Assembly (NCBI GenBank): GCA_026418275.1
Contig: JAOABQ010000112.1
Span: forward strand, 124,001-188,000
Reading direction: 5' to 3'
DNA length: 64,000 nt
Source: Clostridia bacterium
Lineage (GTDB): Bacteria > Bacillota > Clostridia > Acetivibrionales > DSM-2933
Shown here: positions 50,857-59,760 of the stretch, piece after piece
Layout of the letters: each line of letters opens with the position of its first letter
How positions within the stretch are numbered: the stretch's first letter is position 1
The notes under the pieces: model-generated
Seen by the model: only the letters and a program-made list of their open reading frames with translations
What the model was told of the DNA's origin: nothing
The model's database searches: none
Translations under genes and position numbers: made by a program

Positions 50857-52515
50857 ATGAGTAGAACATTTATTATGATTAAAGTTTTAGTGCTGAGCCT
50901 ATGTATGGTCCTGGCAGGGGTTAACATATCAACCGCTGCTGTACAAATTCCTGAAAAAGTAAGGGTGGGCCTCTTTTTTGAGAAAACGGCAGTTTCCAAT
51001 TTTACTCTGAACTCGGATAAAGGCCTGCAGTTTGGATATTATAAGGACAATAACTTTTCTTTACTAACTGAGAATCCAACCAATGAATTAGTTTCAGTAA
51101 GAAAAGATGTTTACTTTATCAAAACAAGTACCGCTTTGGTAGAGTACAAACCTACCGATAAAACCATCCCGCAGGGGCAAGCCCTTGGACCGGTACATAT
51201 TCAGATTGGTGGGGAGTATGCAGGTTTCAACGAAGTAGATCAGCAAATCAAAAGTCTGGAGCAAAAAGGGGTGGATGCTTATCCCGTTTATAAGGATGTT
51301 TGGCAGGTATGGACCGGCTTTTATCCGGATATTGCCTCAGCCCAGGCCGATATCAAAAACAAGCTGGAAGTCGTATTGGGTGCCGGAGAGTATAAGGTCA
51401 TACAGCCCTTAAATACATCCATTGTTGTCTCCAATAGCAGAGGAAAGACCCTTCTCCTGTTTTCCAGCAGTACAGGGGTCCTTCAAATGAAACCTATAAT
51501 TGAGAATTCACCATACATATTTAAGATCAATAACAAAAAGACATACCGTGGGGATATAGAAGTGCGGCGCCAGACAGGAAGTGACATGTCCGTCATTAAT
51601 ATATTGCCCCTGGAGCAATATTTATATGGTGTTGTACCCTCTGAAATTGAATCGAATTCCAATGTGGAGGCTTTAAAAGCACAGGCTGTAGCTGCAAGGA
51701 CCTATGCACTCAATAGCATTGGAGATAAGCATTCCCATCTGGAAATAGATGTATGTGATACCACCTGCTGCCAGGTCTATAAGGGATTTGGAGGGGAAGC
51801 TCCTTCTACCAACAAAGCGGTGGAGGATACAAAGGGAAGGATTGTGACCTACAACGGAAAACCCGCATCTGTTTTCTATTTTAGTTCCAGCGGCGGATGG
51901 ACGGAGGATGTGAAAAACGTCTGGGGATCAAGCATTCCCTATCTTGTGAGCGTGGAAGATAAATATGAGTCTGGTAAGTCCTGGCACTACAACTGGGAGG
52001 TCTCCTATACAGCCGAAAAACTCAAAGGCATCTTTGAGGGACGGGGCTTGGGGCTGGGAGATATTTTGGGAATTACAGCGACCAAAACATCCGAGGCAGG
52101 GAGAATCACCGAACTGGTGGTGACCGGTTCCAAAAAGAATAAAAAATATGAAAAGAATGACTGCAGATCTTTTTTAAGCCTGGACAGCCAGTGGTATACC
52201 GTTACAACCGATGCGGATACAATGATCAAGTCAAAGGAAGCGCCTCCTTTAAAAACTCAATTGGGCGGGAAAAAGGTGATAACCGCAAGTGGAGTTAAAA
52301 CCTTAAATGCAGCAGGAAACAATAGTTTTACCGTTATCGGTGCGAACAATGTGAAGAAGGTTGTACCCCGGATTCCTGCAAATTATATATTCAAAGGTAA
52401 AGGTTGGGGGCATGGAATCGGAATGAGCCAGGAAGGGGCAAAGGGAATGGCCAATGCCGGGTTTACCTATGAACAAATTCTGACTCACTATTTTAAGGGA
52501 ACTAAGGTAGAATAG
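50857..52515 (+). CDS. SpoIID/LytB-domain secreted protein with SPOR-like domain
   Basis: A 552-residue exported protein. Signal peptide ~1-28 (ends STAA). A SPOR-like repeat domain (about 110-175, HIQIGGEYAGFNEVDQQIKS, WTGFYPDIASAQADI) binds denuded glycan. The SpoIID domain (about 230-552) has LPLEQYLYGVVPSEI, EALKAQAVAARTYAL, the Cys pair DVCDTTCCQVYKG, YFSSSGGWTED and GKGWGHGIGMSQEGAKGMA. SpoIID is a lytic transglycosylase for engulfment; this longer SPOR-bearing form is a relative whose exact role (engulfment or cell-wall amidase activation) is uncertain. The GGGGG-rich ribosome site precedes ATG 50857. A sigma-H promoter lies about 100 bp upstream. Confidence 0.88.
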   Translation: MSRTFIMIKVLVLSLCMVLAGVNISTAAVQIPEKVRVGLFFEKTAVSNFTLNSDKGLQFGYYKDNNFSLLTENPTNELVSVRKDVYFIKTSTALVEYKPTDKTIPQGQALGPVHIQIGGEYAGFNEVDQQIKSLEQKGVDAYPVYKDVWQVWTGFYPDIASAQADIKNKLEVVLGAGEYKVIQPLNTSIVVSNSRGKTLLLFSSSTGVLQMKPIIENSPYIFKINNKKTYRGDIEVRRQTGSDMSVINILPLEQYLYGVVPSEIESNSNVEALKAQAVAARTYALNSIGDKHSHLEIDVCDTTCCQVYKGFGGEAPSTNKAVEDTKGRIVTYNGKPASVFYFSSSGGWTEDVKNVWGSSIPYLVSVEDKYESGKSWHYNWEVSYTAEKLKGIFEGRGLGLGDILGITATKTSEAGRITELVVTGSKKNKKYEKNDCRSFLSLDSQWYTVTTDADTMIKSKEAPPLKTQLGGKKVITASGVKTLNAAGNNSFTVIGANNVKKVVPRIPANYIFKGKGWGHGIGMSQEGAKGMANAGFTYEQILTHYFKGTKVE

Positions 52516-52595
52516 AGGAACTAAAAAGTTACGCTTATGCGGCCTTGTAGAAGAAAAATCGGAATTTTGAATTTTTGTATTAGATTCAATCATAA

Positions 52596-52638
52596 TAAAA
52601 AGAAGGCGGATGAAAGAATAATTTCATTTGCTTTTTTT
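52596..52638 (+). terminator. terminator after the SpoIID/LytB gene
   Basis: AAAAGAAGGCGGATGAAA pairs with TTTCATTTGCTTTTTTT (G-T wobbles) around GAATAA, with a T-run inside the right arm. Confidence 0.75.
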
Positions 52639-52659
52639 GTGAATCTTTCTAAGAATACC

Positions 52660-52688
52660 TTGTAAAATGATCTGACTTGATGTATATT
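52660..52688 (+). promoter_or_regulatory. possible promoter of queA-tgt-yajC
   Basis: TTGTAA (52660-52665), a 17-nt spacer and TATATT (52683-52688), just after the previous terminator and 45 bp before queA. No preQ1-riboswitch-like fold fits in the short leader. Confidence 0.45.
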
Positions 52689-52732
52689 TTATTCTGCATG
52701 GAATGATTTTATAAAAGCATAGGATAAAAAGG

Positions 52733-53758
52733 ATGAAAGTAAAAGATTTTTATTTTGATTTGCCTGAGGAACTGATTGCTCAGGAACCGCTTAAAGATAG
52801 AGTGCTTTCCAGGCTATTGGTGCTGGATAAAGAGACCGGAGACATATCCCACCGGCGGTTTTTAGATATTAAAGACTTTTTAAAAGAAGGGGATTGCCTG
52901 GTTCTCAATGATACACGGGTCATCCCGGCAAGGCTCATAGGGGAGAAGGAAGGTTCCGGTGGAAAAATTGAGTTTGTTCTTTTAAAAAGAATAAACGGAG
53001 ACATATGGGAAGTGATTTTAAAACCGGGTAGGCGGGCAAAACTGGGAGCAAGATTTGTCTTTGGAGAAGGACTTTTGCGTGCTGAAGTTGTGGATATTGT
53101 AGAGGAAGGAAACCGGTTGGTCCGTTTTGAGTATGATGGGATTTTCGAACAAATCCTGGACCAGGTAGGATTGGTTCCGCTTCCGCCTTATATTACCAAA
53201 ACCCTTGAGGATGCTGAAAGATATCAGACTGTCTATTCAAAATACCGGGGATCTGCGGCAGCCCCTACGGCAGGACTTCATTTTACAAGAGAACTTTTGG
53301 AGGAAATCGCCGGAATGGGTATAGAAATTGCCTATGTGACCCTCCATGTCGGGTTGGGAACCTTTAGGCCGGTTAAAACGGATGATATTTTAAAGCATAC
53401 AATGCATTCGGAATTTTTCAGTATAAGTGAGGAAACTTGTGGCAAAATTAATAAAGCGAAGGAAAAGGGTAAGAAGGTGATTGCCGTTGGGACCACAAGC
53501 TCAAGGGTTCTTGAAACTGTCGGCAATCTAACGGGTACAGTGGAGCCTAAGAACGGGTGGACTGACATATTTATTTACCCAGGCTATCAATTTAAAGTGG
53601 TAGACGCATTGATAACGAATTTCCATTTGCCTGAATCCACACTGATCATGCTGGTAAGTGCACTGGCTGGGAGGGAAAACGTACTTCATGCATATAATGA
53701 GGCGGTAAAGGAGCGGTATAGGTTTTTTAGCTTTGGAGATGCCATGCTCATTATTTGA
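52733..53758 (+). CDS. queA: tRNA preQ1(34) S-adenosylmethionine ribosyltransferase-isomerase
   Basis: A 341-residue enzyme transferring and isomerising the ribosyl part of SAM onto preQ1 in tRNA to form epoxyqueuosine. Conserved: the N-terminus FDLPEELIAQEPLKDR, LVLNDTRVIPARLIG, AAPTAGLHFTRELLEEI, VTLHVGLGTFRPV and TNFHLPESTLIMLVSA. The length matches the family. The ribosome site is weak (AGGAT ... AAAAGG) and close to ATG 52733. It works with tgt, 220 bp downstream; a hairpin repeat (53808-53911) lies between them. Confidence 0.95.
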   Translation: MKVKDFYFDLPEELIAQEPLKDRVLSRLLVLDKETGDISHRRFLDIKDFLKEGDCLVLNDTRVIPARLIGEKEGSGGKIEFVLLKRINGDIWEVILKPGRRAKLGARFVFGEGLLRAEVVDIVEEGNRLVRFEYDGIFEQILDQVGLVPLPPYITKTLEDAERYQTVYSKYRGSAAAPTAGLHFTRELLEEIAGMGIEIAYVTLHVGLGTFRPVKTDDILKHTMHSEFFSISEETCGKINKAKEKGKKVIAVGTTSSRVLETVGNLTGTVEPKNGWTDIFIYPGYQFKVVDALITNFHLPESTLIMLVSALAGRENVLHAYNEAVKERYRFFSFGDAMLII

Positions 53759-53807
53759 TATGGGTAGTGAAAAGATAATAGATAGAATTAGAAAGTATAA
53801 AAAGAAT

Positions 53808-53911
53808 TATAAATAACGAACTGTAAAAGTAAAATTTCGATTTCTGAAAGACCACGTAAACCAAGTATTTCATCTCTCGAATTTTACTATGTTTACACTT
53901 CGTTATCTATA
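53808..53911. repeat. 104-bp long-hairpin repeat between queA and tgt
   Basis: Ends TATAAATAACGAACTGTAAA on the left and, read from the other strand, TATAGATAACGAAGTGTAAA on the right, continuing as AGTAAAATTTCGA / AGTAAAATTCGA. The arms are ~33-nt terminal inverted repeats around a 38-nt unpaired centre. A shortened relative lies at 46941-46982. MITE-like in form; no coding capacity. Confidence 0.7.
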
Positions 53912-53982
53912 GCTTAAGATTAGTCTTAAAATCATGAGGCTATAATAAATAGAGGGTTGAATACAATAGAAAGGTGAAAAAA

Positions 53983-55101
53983 ATGCCGGCAATCAGGTAT
54001 GAATTTATAAAAAAATGCAAGCAAACTGGAGCAAGACTTGGCAGGGTACATACGCCGCACGGTTCCTTTGATACACCTGCTTTTATGCCTGTGGGTACAC
54101 AGGCAACGGTTAAAGGGATGTCTCCGGATGAAATGAAAGCTGTTGAAGCTGAAATCCTTCTTAGTAATACATATCACTTGTATTTAAGACCGGGACAAGA
54201 TATTGTAAAGAATGCAGGCGGGCTCCACCAATTTATGAATTGGGACCGGCCGATTTTGACGGACAGCGGAGGCTTCCAGGTATTTAGCTTAGGAGGGATG
54301 CGGGATATAAAGGAAGAGGGAGTAACCTTTAAATCCTATATTGACGGTTCAAAACACTTGTTTTCACCCGAGCGGGCCATTGAGATTCAAAATGATTTGG
54401 GTGCGGACATCATAATGGCCTTTGATGAGTGTATACCTTATCCCTGTGAGTATGATTATGCGAAAAAATCCCTGGAGCGGACCACCCGGTGGGCCAAACG
54501 CTGTAAAGAAGCGCATAAGAATACCGAAAAACAGGCACTTTTCGGTATTGTCCAGGGAGGAACCTATAAAGAATTAAGAATTCAAAGTGCCAAAGAGCTT
54601 TTGGAGCTGGACTTTCCGGGATATGCGATCGGTGGACTAAGTGTTGGAGAACCGGGAGAGGAAATGTATGCGATGCTGGATTGTACTGTTCCCCTTCTAC
54701 CGGAGGACCGTCCCCGTTATCTGATGGGGGTGGGGAGCCCTGATTATCTTGTAGAAGGAGCCATCCGGGGGATTGACATGTTTGATTGCGTGCTCCCCAC
54801 CAGAATTGGAAGAAATGGGACTGTTATGACAAGCAGAGGAAGGGTTATTATCAGGGATGCCAAATATGCAAGGGATTATGATAGGCTGGATCCCGAATGC
54901 GACTGTTATACCTGTAGAAACTTTTCGAGAGCGTATATCCGTCACCTTATAAAAGCTGGAGAAGTCCTTGGAATCAGGCTTACTACATGGCATAACCTAA
55001 GGTTTTTGTTAAACTTGATGAAAAAAGTTAGACAGGCTATAATGGAAGACAGGCTAGGAGATTTTAGAAACGAATTCTTTACCTCCTTTGGGTATAAATA
55101 A
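53983..55101 (+). CDS. tgt: tRNA-guanine transglycosylase
   Basis: A 372-residue enzyme exchanging G34 of tRNAs with GUN anticodons for preQ1; the tRNA-Tyr of this window is a substrate by rule. TIM-barrel landmarks: AFMPVGTQATVKG, LLSNTYHLYLRPG, catalytic Asp in ILTDSGGFQVFSLG, FGIVQGGTYKELR, and the nucleophile region VGSPDYLVEGAIRGIDMFDCVLPTR. The C-terminal zinc site has CDCYTC and a downstream His. ATG 53983 is chosen over GTG 53974, which lies in the ribosome site AAAGGTG. Confidence 0.96.
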   Translation: MPAIRYEFIKKCKQTGARLGRVHTPHGSFDTPAFMPVGTQATVKGMSPDEMKAVEAEILLSNTYHLYLRPGQDIVKNAGGLHQFMNWDRPILTDSGGFQVFSLGGMRDIKEEGVTFKSYIDGSKHLFSPERAIEIQNDLGADIIMAFDECIPYPCEYDYAKKSLERTTRWAKRCKEAHKNTEKQALFGIVQGGTYKELRIQSAKELLELDFPGYAIGGLSVGEPGEEMYAMLDCTVPLLPEDRPRYLMGVGSPDYLVEGAIRGIDMFDCVLPTRIGRNGTVMTSRGRVIIRDAKYARDYDRLDPECDCYTCRNFSRAYIRHLIKAGEVLGIRLTTWHNLRFLLNLMKKVRQAIMEDRLGDFRNEFFTSFGYK

Positions 55102-55222
55102 AATAGACCAGGAAGCGTTATAGTGATTAGAACAAAGGAGATTGATTGGTATTTCTAGAAACCAATAAAAATATAGTTATATAAAATAACTTTATAATAT
55201 TAAAAATAGGAGGATCATTATT

Positions 55223-55510
55223 ATGCCACAGGATTTTCAAGGTATTGTAAGTTTTTTTGTTCCCATTATTGTATTGATTGGTTTAATGTATTTCATGATG
55301 ATTTTGCCTCAGAAAAAAGAGCAAAAAAGAAAGAGAGAAATGTTGGACGCACTGCAAGTAGGAAGCGAATTGACCTCAATTGGCGGAATTGCAGGGAAGA
55401 TCATCAATATTCAGGAAGATGAAGTAACGATAGAAACCAGCGTGGAAAAGACACAGATTGTGCTTAAAAAATGGGCAATTAGAGAAGTTCAGGTACCAGC
55501 AAAATCATAA
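55223..55510 (+). CDS. yajC: preprotein translocase subunit YajC
   Basis: A 95-residue single-pass membrane protein, an accessory of the SecDF translocase. One N-terminal transmembrane helix (VPIIVLIGLMYFMMILPQKKEQKRKRE region, 10-35) is followed by a small beta domain (LQVGSELTSIGGIAGKII ... DEVTIETS). TAGGAGGATC precedes ATG 55223. It is next to tgt as in many bacteria (queA-tgt-yajC); secD/secF are not in this window. Confidence 0.93.
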   Translation: MPQDFQGIVSFFVPIIVLIGLMYFMMILPQKKEQKRKREMLDALQVGSELTSIGGIAGKIINIQEDEVTIETSVEKTQIVLKKWAIREVQVPAKS

Positions 55511-55538
55511 AAACCTCTTAGGAGGTTTATTTTTTTTC
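55510..55538 (+). terminator. terminator after yajC
   Basis: AAACCTC / GAGGTTT with loop TTAG, then A and eight T. It starts at the yajC stop. Confidence 0.85.
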
Positions 55539-55727
55539 TATTTACCAGGAAGTTTGATTGAAAATGCAGTCTCTTGATTTTTAACTTGCAAAAATATAAG
55601 ATTGTTTTATAATATATAGAATACGATCATGTTCAAATATTTTTCAAAGTGGAAATAGTGTTTAAAGGTAAATGAAAATAGAATGGCTGTTTCAATATAC
55701 GAGACTTAAAAGAGGTAGGTGATTAAG

Positions 55728-56618
55728 ATGTCGAATAAGAGCCATGATTTGATAAAAAAAATGCAGGATAATCTCGGAGAATTCAGTAAGGGACAGAAGC
55801 TTATTGCAAATTATATTATTAATCACTACGATAAGGCTGCTTTCATGACTGCCGCCAGGCTTGGTGAGGTTGTAGGTGTCAGTGAATCTACTGTGGTCAG
55901 GTTTGCCATTGAACTTGGGTTTGATGGGTATCCCAAGCTGCAAAAGATGCTCCAGGAGCTCATAAAAAGTAAATTAACGTCGGTACAAAGAATCGAAGTA
56001 TCTTCTAACCGGATTAGTGAGGAGAATATATTGAAAAGTGTTCTTCAAGCAGACATGGATAAAATAAAGATCACGTTGGAAGAAATAGACCATGACAGCT
56101 TTCATAAGGCGGTTGAGAGCATTCTTTCAGCAAAAAATATTTATATTTTGGGTATGAGGAGTGCGGCTCCGTTAGCCGGTTTTTTGGGTTTTTACTTTAA
56201 TTTGATATTTGATAATGTACGATTGGTTCAAACGGCTGGGGTCAGCGAGATGTTTGAACAGATATTTAAGATCTCTCATGAAGATGTGATGATTGGAATC
56301 AGTTTTCCCAGATACTCAAAAAGGACCATTATGGCAATGCAGTTTGTAAAAAGTAAAGGTGCCAAGGTGATTGCCTTGACGGACAGCAATGAATCTCCTT
56401 TAGCGGAATTTGCGGACCACCTGCTTATTGCAAGGAGTGATATGGCATCCTTTGTCGATTCTCTTGTTGCACCGTTAAGTGTTATTAATGCGCTCATTGT
56501 TGCGGTAGGGATGAAGAGAAAGGAAAATATCTATAAAACCTTTGAGAGTCTGGAAGAAATTTGGGATGAATACCAGGTTTATGATAAGCATGACGAGGGC
56601 AGTATGACAAGAAAATAG
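55728..56618 (+). CDS. MurR/RpiR-family transcriptional regulator
   Basis: A 296-residue regulator. The N-terminal HTH_6 domain (about 1-80) has FSKGQKLIANYIINHYDKAAFMTAARLGEVVGVSESTVVRFAIELG. The C-terminal SIS sugar-phosphate-binding domain (about 120-260) has IYILGMRSAAPLAGFLG, GISFPRYSKRTIMAMQFVKSKGAKVIALTDS and SPLAEFADHLL. It should sense a phosphosugar, but no sugar genes adjoin, so the target is unknown. ATG 55728 has AGAGGTAGG at 8 nt; the GTG 55719 start would overlap it. It may be a global regulator with its own unit. Confidence 0.88.
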   Translation: MSNKSHDLIKKMQDNLGEFSKGQKLIANYIINHYDKAAFMTAARLGEVVGVSESTVVRFAIELGFDGYPKLQKMLQELIKSKLTSVQRIEVSSNRISEENILKSVLQADMDKIKITLEEIDHDSFHKAVESILSAKNIYILGMRSAAPLAGFLGFYFNLIFDNVRLVQTAGVSEMFEQIFKISHEDVMIGISFPRYSKRTIMAMQFVKSKGAKVIALTDSNESPLAEFADHLLIARSDMASFVDSLVAPLSVINALIVAVGMKRKENIYKTFESLEEIWDEYQVYDKHDEGSMTRK

Positions 56619-56781
56619 GGTATTAAAGTGAAGGAAATATTCCTTAAAAAATGGGAATGAATATTAAAGAGAATGCTAAAAATATAAAATATAGAAACAG
56701 GTAAAAAATCCATTGTAGGTTTTCTAATGCTGTTTTTAATGTTTACAGAAGTTAAATAGAATAATTCGTTTGAGGTTGATG

Positions 56782-58011
56782 ATGAGAAAAAAAGTGATTG
56801 TTATAGGCGCAGGCCCTGCCGGAATTATGGCGGCCGGAAAAGCGGCGGAGCGGGGGCATGATGTGCTCCTTTTAGAGAAAAACGACAGAATAGGAAAAAA
56901 GATATTGATATCGGGTAAAGGAAGATGCAATATCACAAATAGTACGGATATCGAAGGATTGATTGAAAATGTTCCTGGAAACGGGAATTTTTTATATTCC
57001 GCCTTTTATACCTTTTCCAACCAGGATTTAATAGGCTTCCTAAATGAATACGGTTTGGAAACCAAGGTTGAACGGGGGGGAAGAATCTTTCCTGTCTCTG
57101 ACAAAGCAAAAGATGTGGTAGATACACTAAAAAAATATATAGAACGGTTTAAGGTGGATTTAAGGTTAAAATCCGCTGTAAAGGAAATTAAGGTGTCACA
57201 GGGGCAAGTTCAGAGTGTTGTACTCCAGGATGGAAAAGAATTGCACTGTGATTCTTTGGTGCTTGCTGCCGGAGGTGCCTCCTATCCGGGAACAGGATCT
57301 ACCGGAGACGGATATAAAATAACCCGGAAGCTGGGGCATAAAGTGACTCCGTTAAAACCATCCCTTGTTCCCTTAGTAGCTTTGGAAGAATGGGTAAAAG
57401 AACTGCAGGGACTTTCATTAAAAAATGTCTCAATCAAGCTTTTAAATTTAAATAATAAAAAAATATACGATGACTTTGGAGAAATGCTTTTTACGCACTT
57501 TGGTGTTTCCGGTCCTTTGATATTAAGTGCCAGCCGTCATATTTTGGATTATGACTACAAAAATGTAAAACTATCCATCGACTTAAAGCCTGCTCTAAAC
57601 GAAGAAAAGCTGTATGAGCGCCTCCAAAGGGATTTTGAGAAGTATTCCAGAAAGCAGCTAAAAAACGCGCTGGATGATTTGCTGCCGCAAAAAATGATTC
57701 CGGTAATCATTGAACTTTCAGGAGTATCTCCGGATAAGTTTGTCAACCAGATTACACGGGAAGAAAGAAAAAACCTTGTAAAACTTCTAAAAAATCTAGA
57801 GCTCACCATTACCGGTGCAAGGCCAATAGAAGAAGCGATTGTCACAGCGGGAGGGGTTTGTGTAGATGAAATCAACCCTTCAACCATGGAATCAAAAATC
57901 ATAAAAGGGCTTTTTTTTGCCGGGGAAGTGATTGATGTGGACGCTTATACAGGTGGGTTTAACTTAACCATAGCATTTTCTACGGGATTTTTGGCCGGGG
58001 CAAATTGTTAG
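56782..58011 (+). CDS. BaiN/HI0933-family FAD-dependent oxidoreductase
   Basis: A 409-residue flavoprotein. The FAD dinucleotide motif IVIGAGPAGIMAAGKAAERG is followed by KKILISGKGRCNITN (family signature), FPVSDKAKDVVDTLK, LVLAAGGASYPGTGSTGDGY, GEMLFTHFGVSGPLIL and the C-terminal GLFFAGEVIDVDAYTGGFNL. BaiN-type relatives reduce or desaturate steroid-like substrates, but most members have unknown substrates. ATG 56782 fits GAGGT spacing and the family N-terminus. The gene stands upstream of the small anchored protein and the hutP-aroH-cmk series, an order common in Clostridia. Confidence 0.88.
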   Translation: MRKKVIVIGAGPAGIMAAGKAAERGHDVLLLEKNDRIGKKILISGKGRCNITNSTDIEGLIENVPGNGNFLYSAFYTFSNQDLIGFLNEYGLETKVERGGRIFPVSDKAKDVVDTLKKYIERFKVDLRLKSAVKEIKVSQGQVQSVVLQDGKELHCDSLVLAAGGASYPGTGSTGDGYKITRKLGHKVTPLKPSLVPLVALEEWVKELQGLSLKNVSIKLLNLNNKKIYDDFGEMLFTHFGVSGPLILSASRHILDYDYKNVKLSIDLKPALNEEKLYERLQRDFEKYSRKQLKNALDDLLPQKMIPVIIELSGVSPDKFVNQITREERKNLVKLLKNLELTITGARPIEEAIVTAGGVCVDEINPSTMESKIIKGLFFAGEVIDVDAYTGGFNLTIAFSTGFLAGANC

Positions 58012-58119
58012 AGAAAGAGCGGTTATCTTTAAATTCAAACAGAATAGGAGTATTTTTAATCTAAAGTACGCATATGATTCATATAGTTAATATAATGAAT
58101 GGTTGCGGAGTGAATGTGA

Positions 58120-58614
58120 TTGAAGCTCTTATTCTATAAGGTGAACAGTCGGAAAAAGGATGGAAGGAATTTTTTTAGCGGCAGTATAGAACGGTTTCTT
58201 ATACTTTTATTCATTGTATCGTTTTCCCTGCTGGTAATTGTCCAACTGGCGCTCACAGACGGATCGGTTAATGTGCTCTCCCCTACCGACAAACAAGAAG
58301 TGGAAGCGTTTTCTACTCATATTATGAGCCAATCCTCCGGGGGTAAAATTACTTTAACCCTTTTAAGCGGCAATCGTGACGGAAGCCTCAAAATTTTGGT
58401 AAATCAAGAGGAGATAGCTGTTTTTGCAGAGAACTCGGTTGATATCCACGTTGAGGAAGGGGATATTGTTGAGATAGACGGTACAAATTCCATGGAAGAT
58501 GCAGAGGTCTACTTTATATCCAAAAGTGCCAATATCAAAAACAGTTACAAAAAAGTGAAGATTAAAAACAACGTTCAAAAAATCATGAAAGTGGAACTGG
58601 ATAGGGAAGTATAA
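58120..58614 (+). CDS. membrane-anchored small protein, unknown function
   Basis: A 164-residue protein. A basic N-terminal tail of ~26 residues is followed by one transmembrane helix (LILLFIVSFSLLVIVQLAL, about 27-46), then an extracellular domain of ~115 residues rich in beta strands (GKITLTLLSG, SLKILVNQEEIAVF, DIHVEEGDIVEIDG). This looks like a tail-in signal anchor with a small beta fold. No catalytic residue pattern and no named family recognised. The start is TTG 58120 after GGAGTG. It lies 108 bp after the flavoprotein gene and just before repeat B copy 2. Confidence 0.65.
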   Translation: MKLLFYKVNSRKKDGRNFFSGSIERFLILLFIVSFSLLVIVQLALTDGSVNVLSPTDKQEVEAFSTHIMSQSSGGKITLTLLSGNRDGSLKILVNQEEIAVFAENSVDIHVEEGDIVEIDGTNSMEDAEVYFISKSANIKNSYKKVKIKNNVQKIMKVELDREV

Positions 58615-58636
58615 GAAGTCCATTTTATTTTGAAAC

Positions 58637-58741
58637 TATATTGAACGGATAAAGAATTTCCATAGCGCTTCAATTTCCTTGATTTAATATCGTGAAAATT
58701 TAATTTATCCATGCAAAATCATTTTCACGCTCTAATTAGCA
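58637..58741 (+). repeat. repeat B, copy 2 (uninterrupted)
   Basis: An intact ~105-bp version of the repeat at 13588-13797. Left half TTGAACGGATAAAGAATTTC onward, junction TTCAATTTCCTTGATTTAAT, and a right hairpin CGTGAAAAT / ATTTTCACG. It serves as the empty site that dates the insertion of repeat A copy 1. It starts 23 bp after the upstream stop codon. Confidence 0.75.
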
Positions 58742-58916
58742 ATTTTTTGATTGTTTTAAGCGTGTTCATACTATATAATATGTAAGTAAGAACGCTTCAT
58801 TCGGTGTCGTATGGTTGGGGTGCAGCAAAGTACATACAATGATTTTAACCGTTAATGCTGTTTTTATAAAATATGATCATCATAAAATATCTTTTAAATT
58901 GAAGACGGGAGAATAT

Positions 58917-59351
58917 ATGGGAAAATTTGAAGAAGGTACGAAAGAGTATGGCAGCAAAGACATTGTAAGTGCAGCAATTAAAATTGCCTTATCCACCGAC
59001 AGAAGTGAAGAAAAGCAGATTCAGGCCGACTTCTCAAGGAAGGGTATCTATACGGCGGCAGCAGATTATGGTGGAGAGTTTATTACTTCTATTATGAAAA
59101 TTATTGAAAGGGCTGTAGTGTCTGCCAAAAGGGAAGGAGCCATCATCGACAGTCATGCGGAAGAAGGCGCAGTAGCCGGTGCCACGAGAGAAGCTTTGTC
59201 GCAAATAATGCCCAAGGCGTTAGGCTTAAATGTAGGAGGAAAGATCGGTATAGCCAGATATAAAGATCATATTGGTGTGGCAATATTTTTTGGGATTGGT
59301 TTGCTGCACTTAAATGAGGTATCTATTGGAATTGGACATAGAGTTGTATAG
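58917..59351 (+). CDS. HutP-family protein
   Basis: A 144-residue protein matching HutP, the Bacillus histidine- and Mg-dependent RNA-binding antiterminator. It shows the N-terminal helix region IVSAAIKIALSTDR, the ligand-loop SHAEEGAVAGATREALS, and the C-terminal beta sheet KIGIARYKDHIGVAIFFGIG ending SIGIGH. No hut genes are nearby, so in Clostridia this family may bind other RNAs or have another ligand; that part is inference. ATG 58917 is preferred over the long upstream frame because GACGGGAGA precedes it. It is followed by aroH after 28 bp, probably in one operon. Confidence 0.82.
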   Translation: MGKFEEGTKEYGSKDIVSAAIKIALSTDRSEEKQIQADFSRKGIYTAAADYGGEFITSIMKIIERAVVSAKREGAIIDSHAEEGAVAGATREALSQIMPKALGLNVGGKIGIARYKDHIGVAIFFGIGLLHLNEVSIGIGHRVV

Positions 59352-59379
59352 GTAGCATGGAAGAATGGGGGAATTTAAC

Positions 59380-59739
59380 GTGATGGTTCGTGCAATACGT
59401 GGAGCAACAACGGTAGAAAACAATGATGCACATGAAATTATTGAGGAAACCAAAAAGTTATTGGAAGAAATTGTAGAGAATAATAATATATGTGAAGAGG
59501 ATATCATCAGCGTTGTATTTACTGTGACCAAGGATCTTGACGCTGCTTTTCCGGCAGTTGCCGCAAGACAAATAGGATGGACAAGTCATGCGCTGATGTG
59601 TATGCAGGAAATAGATGTTCCGGGAAGTTTAGGAAAATGTATCCGGGTTATGCTGCATATCAACACCGACAAAGGCAATCATGAAATGATTCATACGTAT
59701 TTAAACGGGGCTAAAATTCTAAGACCCGATTTAACTTAA
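59380..59739 (+). CDS. aroH: chorismate mutase, AroH type
   Basis: A 119-residue monofunctional chorismate mutase converting chorismate to prephenate for Phe and Tyr synthesis. Clear AroH-class features are VRAIRGATTVENND at the N-terminus, VFTVTKDLDAAFPAVAAR, CMQEIDVPGSLGKCIRV with active-site Glu and Arg, and the end LRPDL. GTG 59380 and ATG 59383 are both possible; GTG gives the usual MM start and 7-nt spacing from GGGGGA. It lies between the HutP-like gene and cmk. Confidence 0.92.
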   Translation: MMVRAIRGATTVENNDAHEIIEETKKLLEEIVENNNICEEDIISVVFTVTKDLDAAFPAVAARQIGWTSHALMCMQEIDVPGSLGKCIRVMLHINTDKGNHEMIHTYLNGAKILRPDLT

Positions 59740-59760
59740 GCGGTTTTGGAGGAATGGGGT

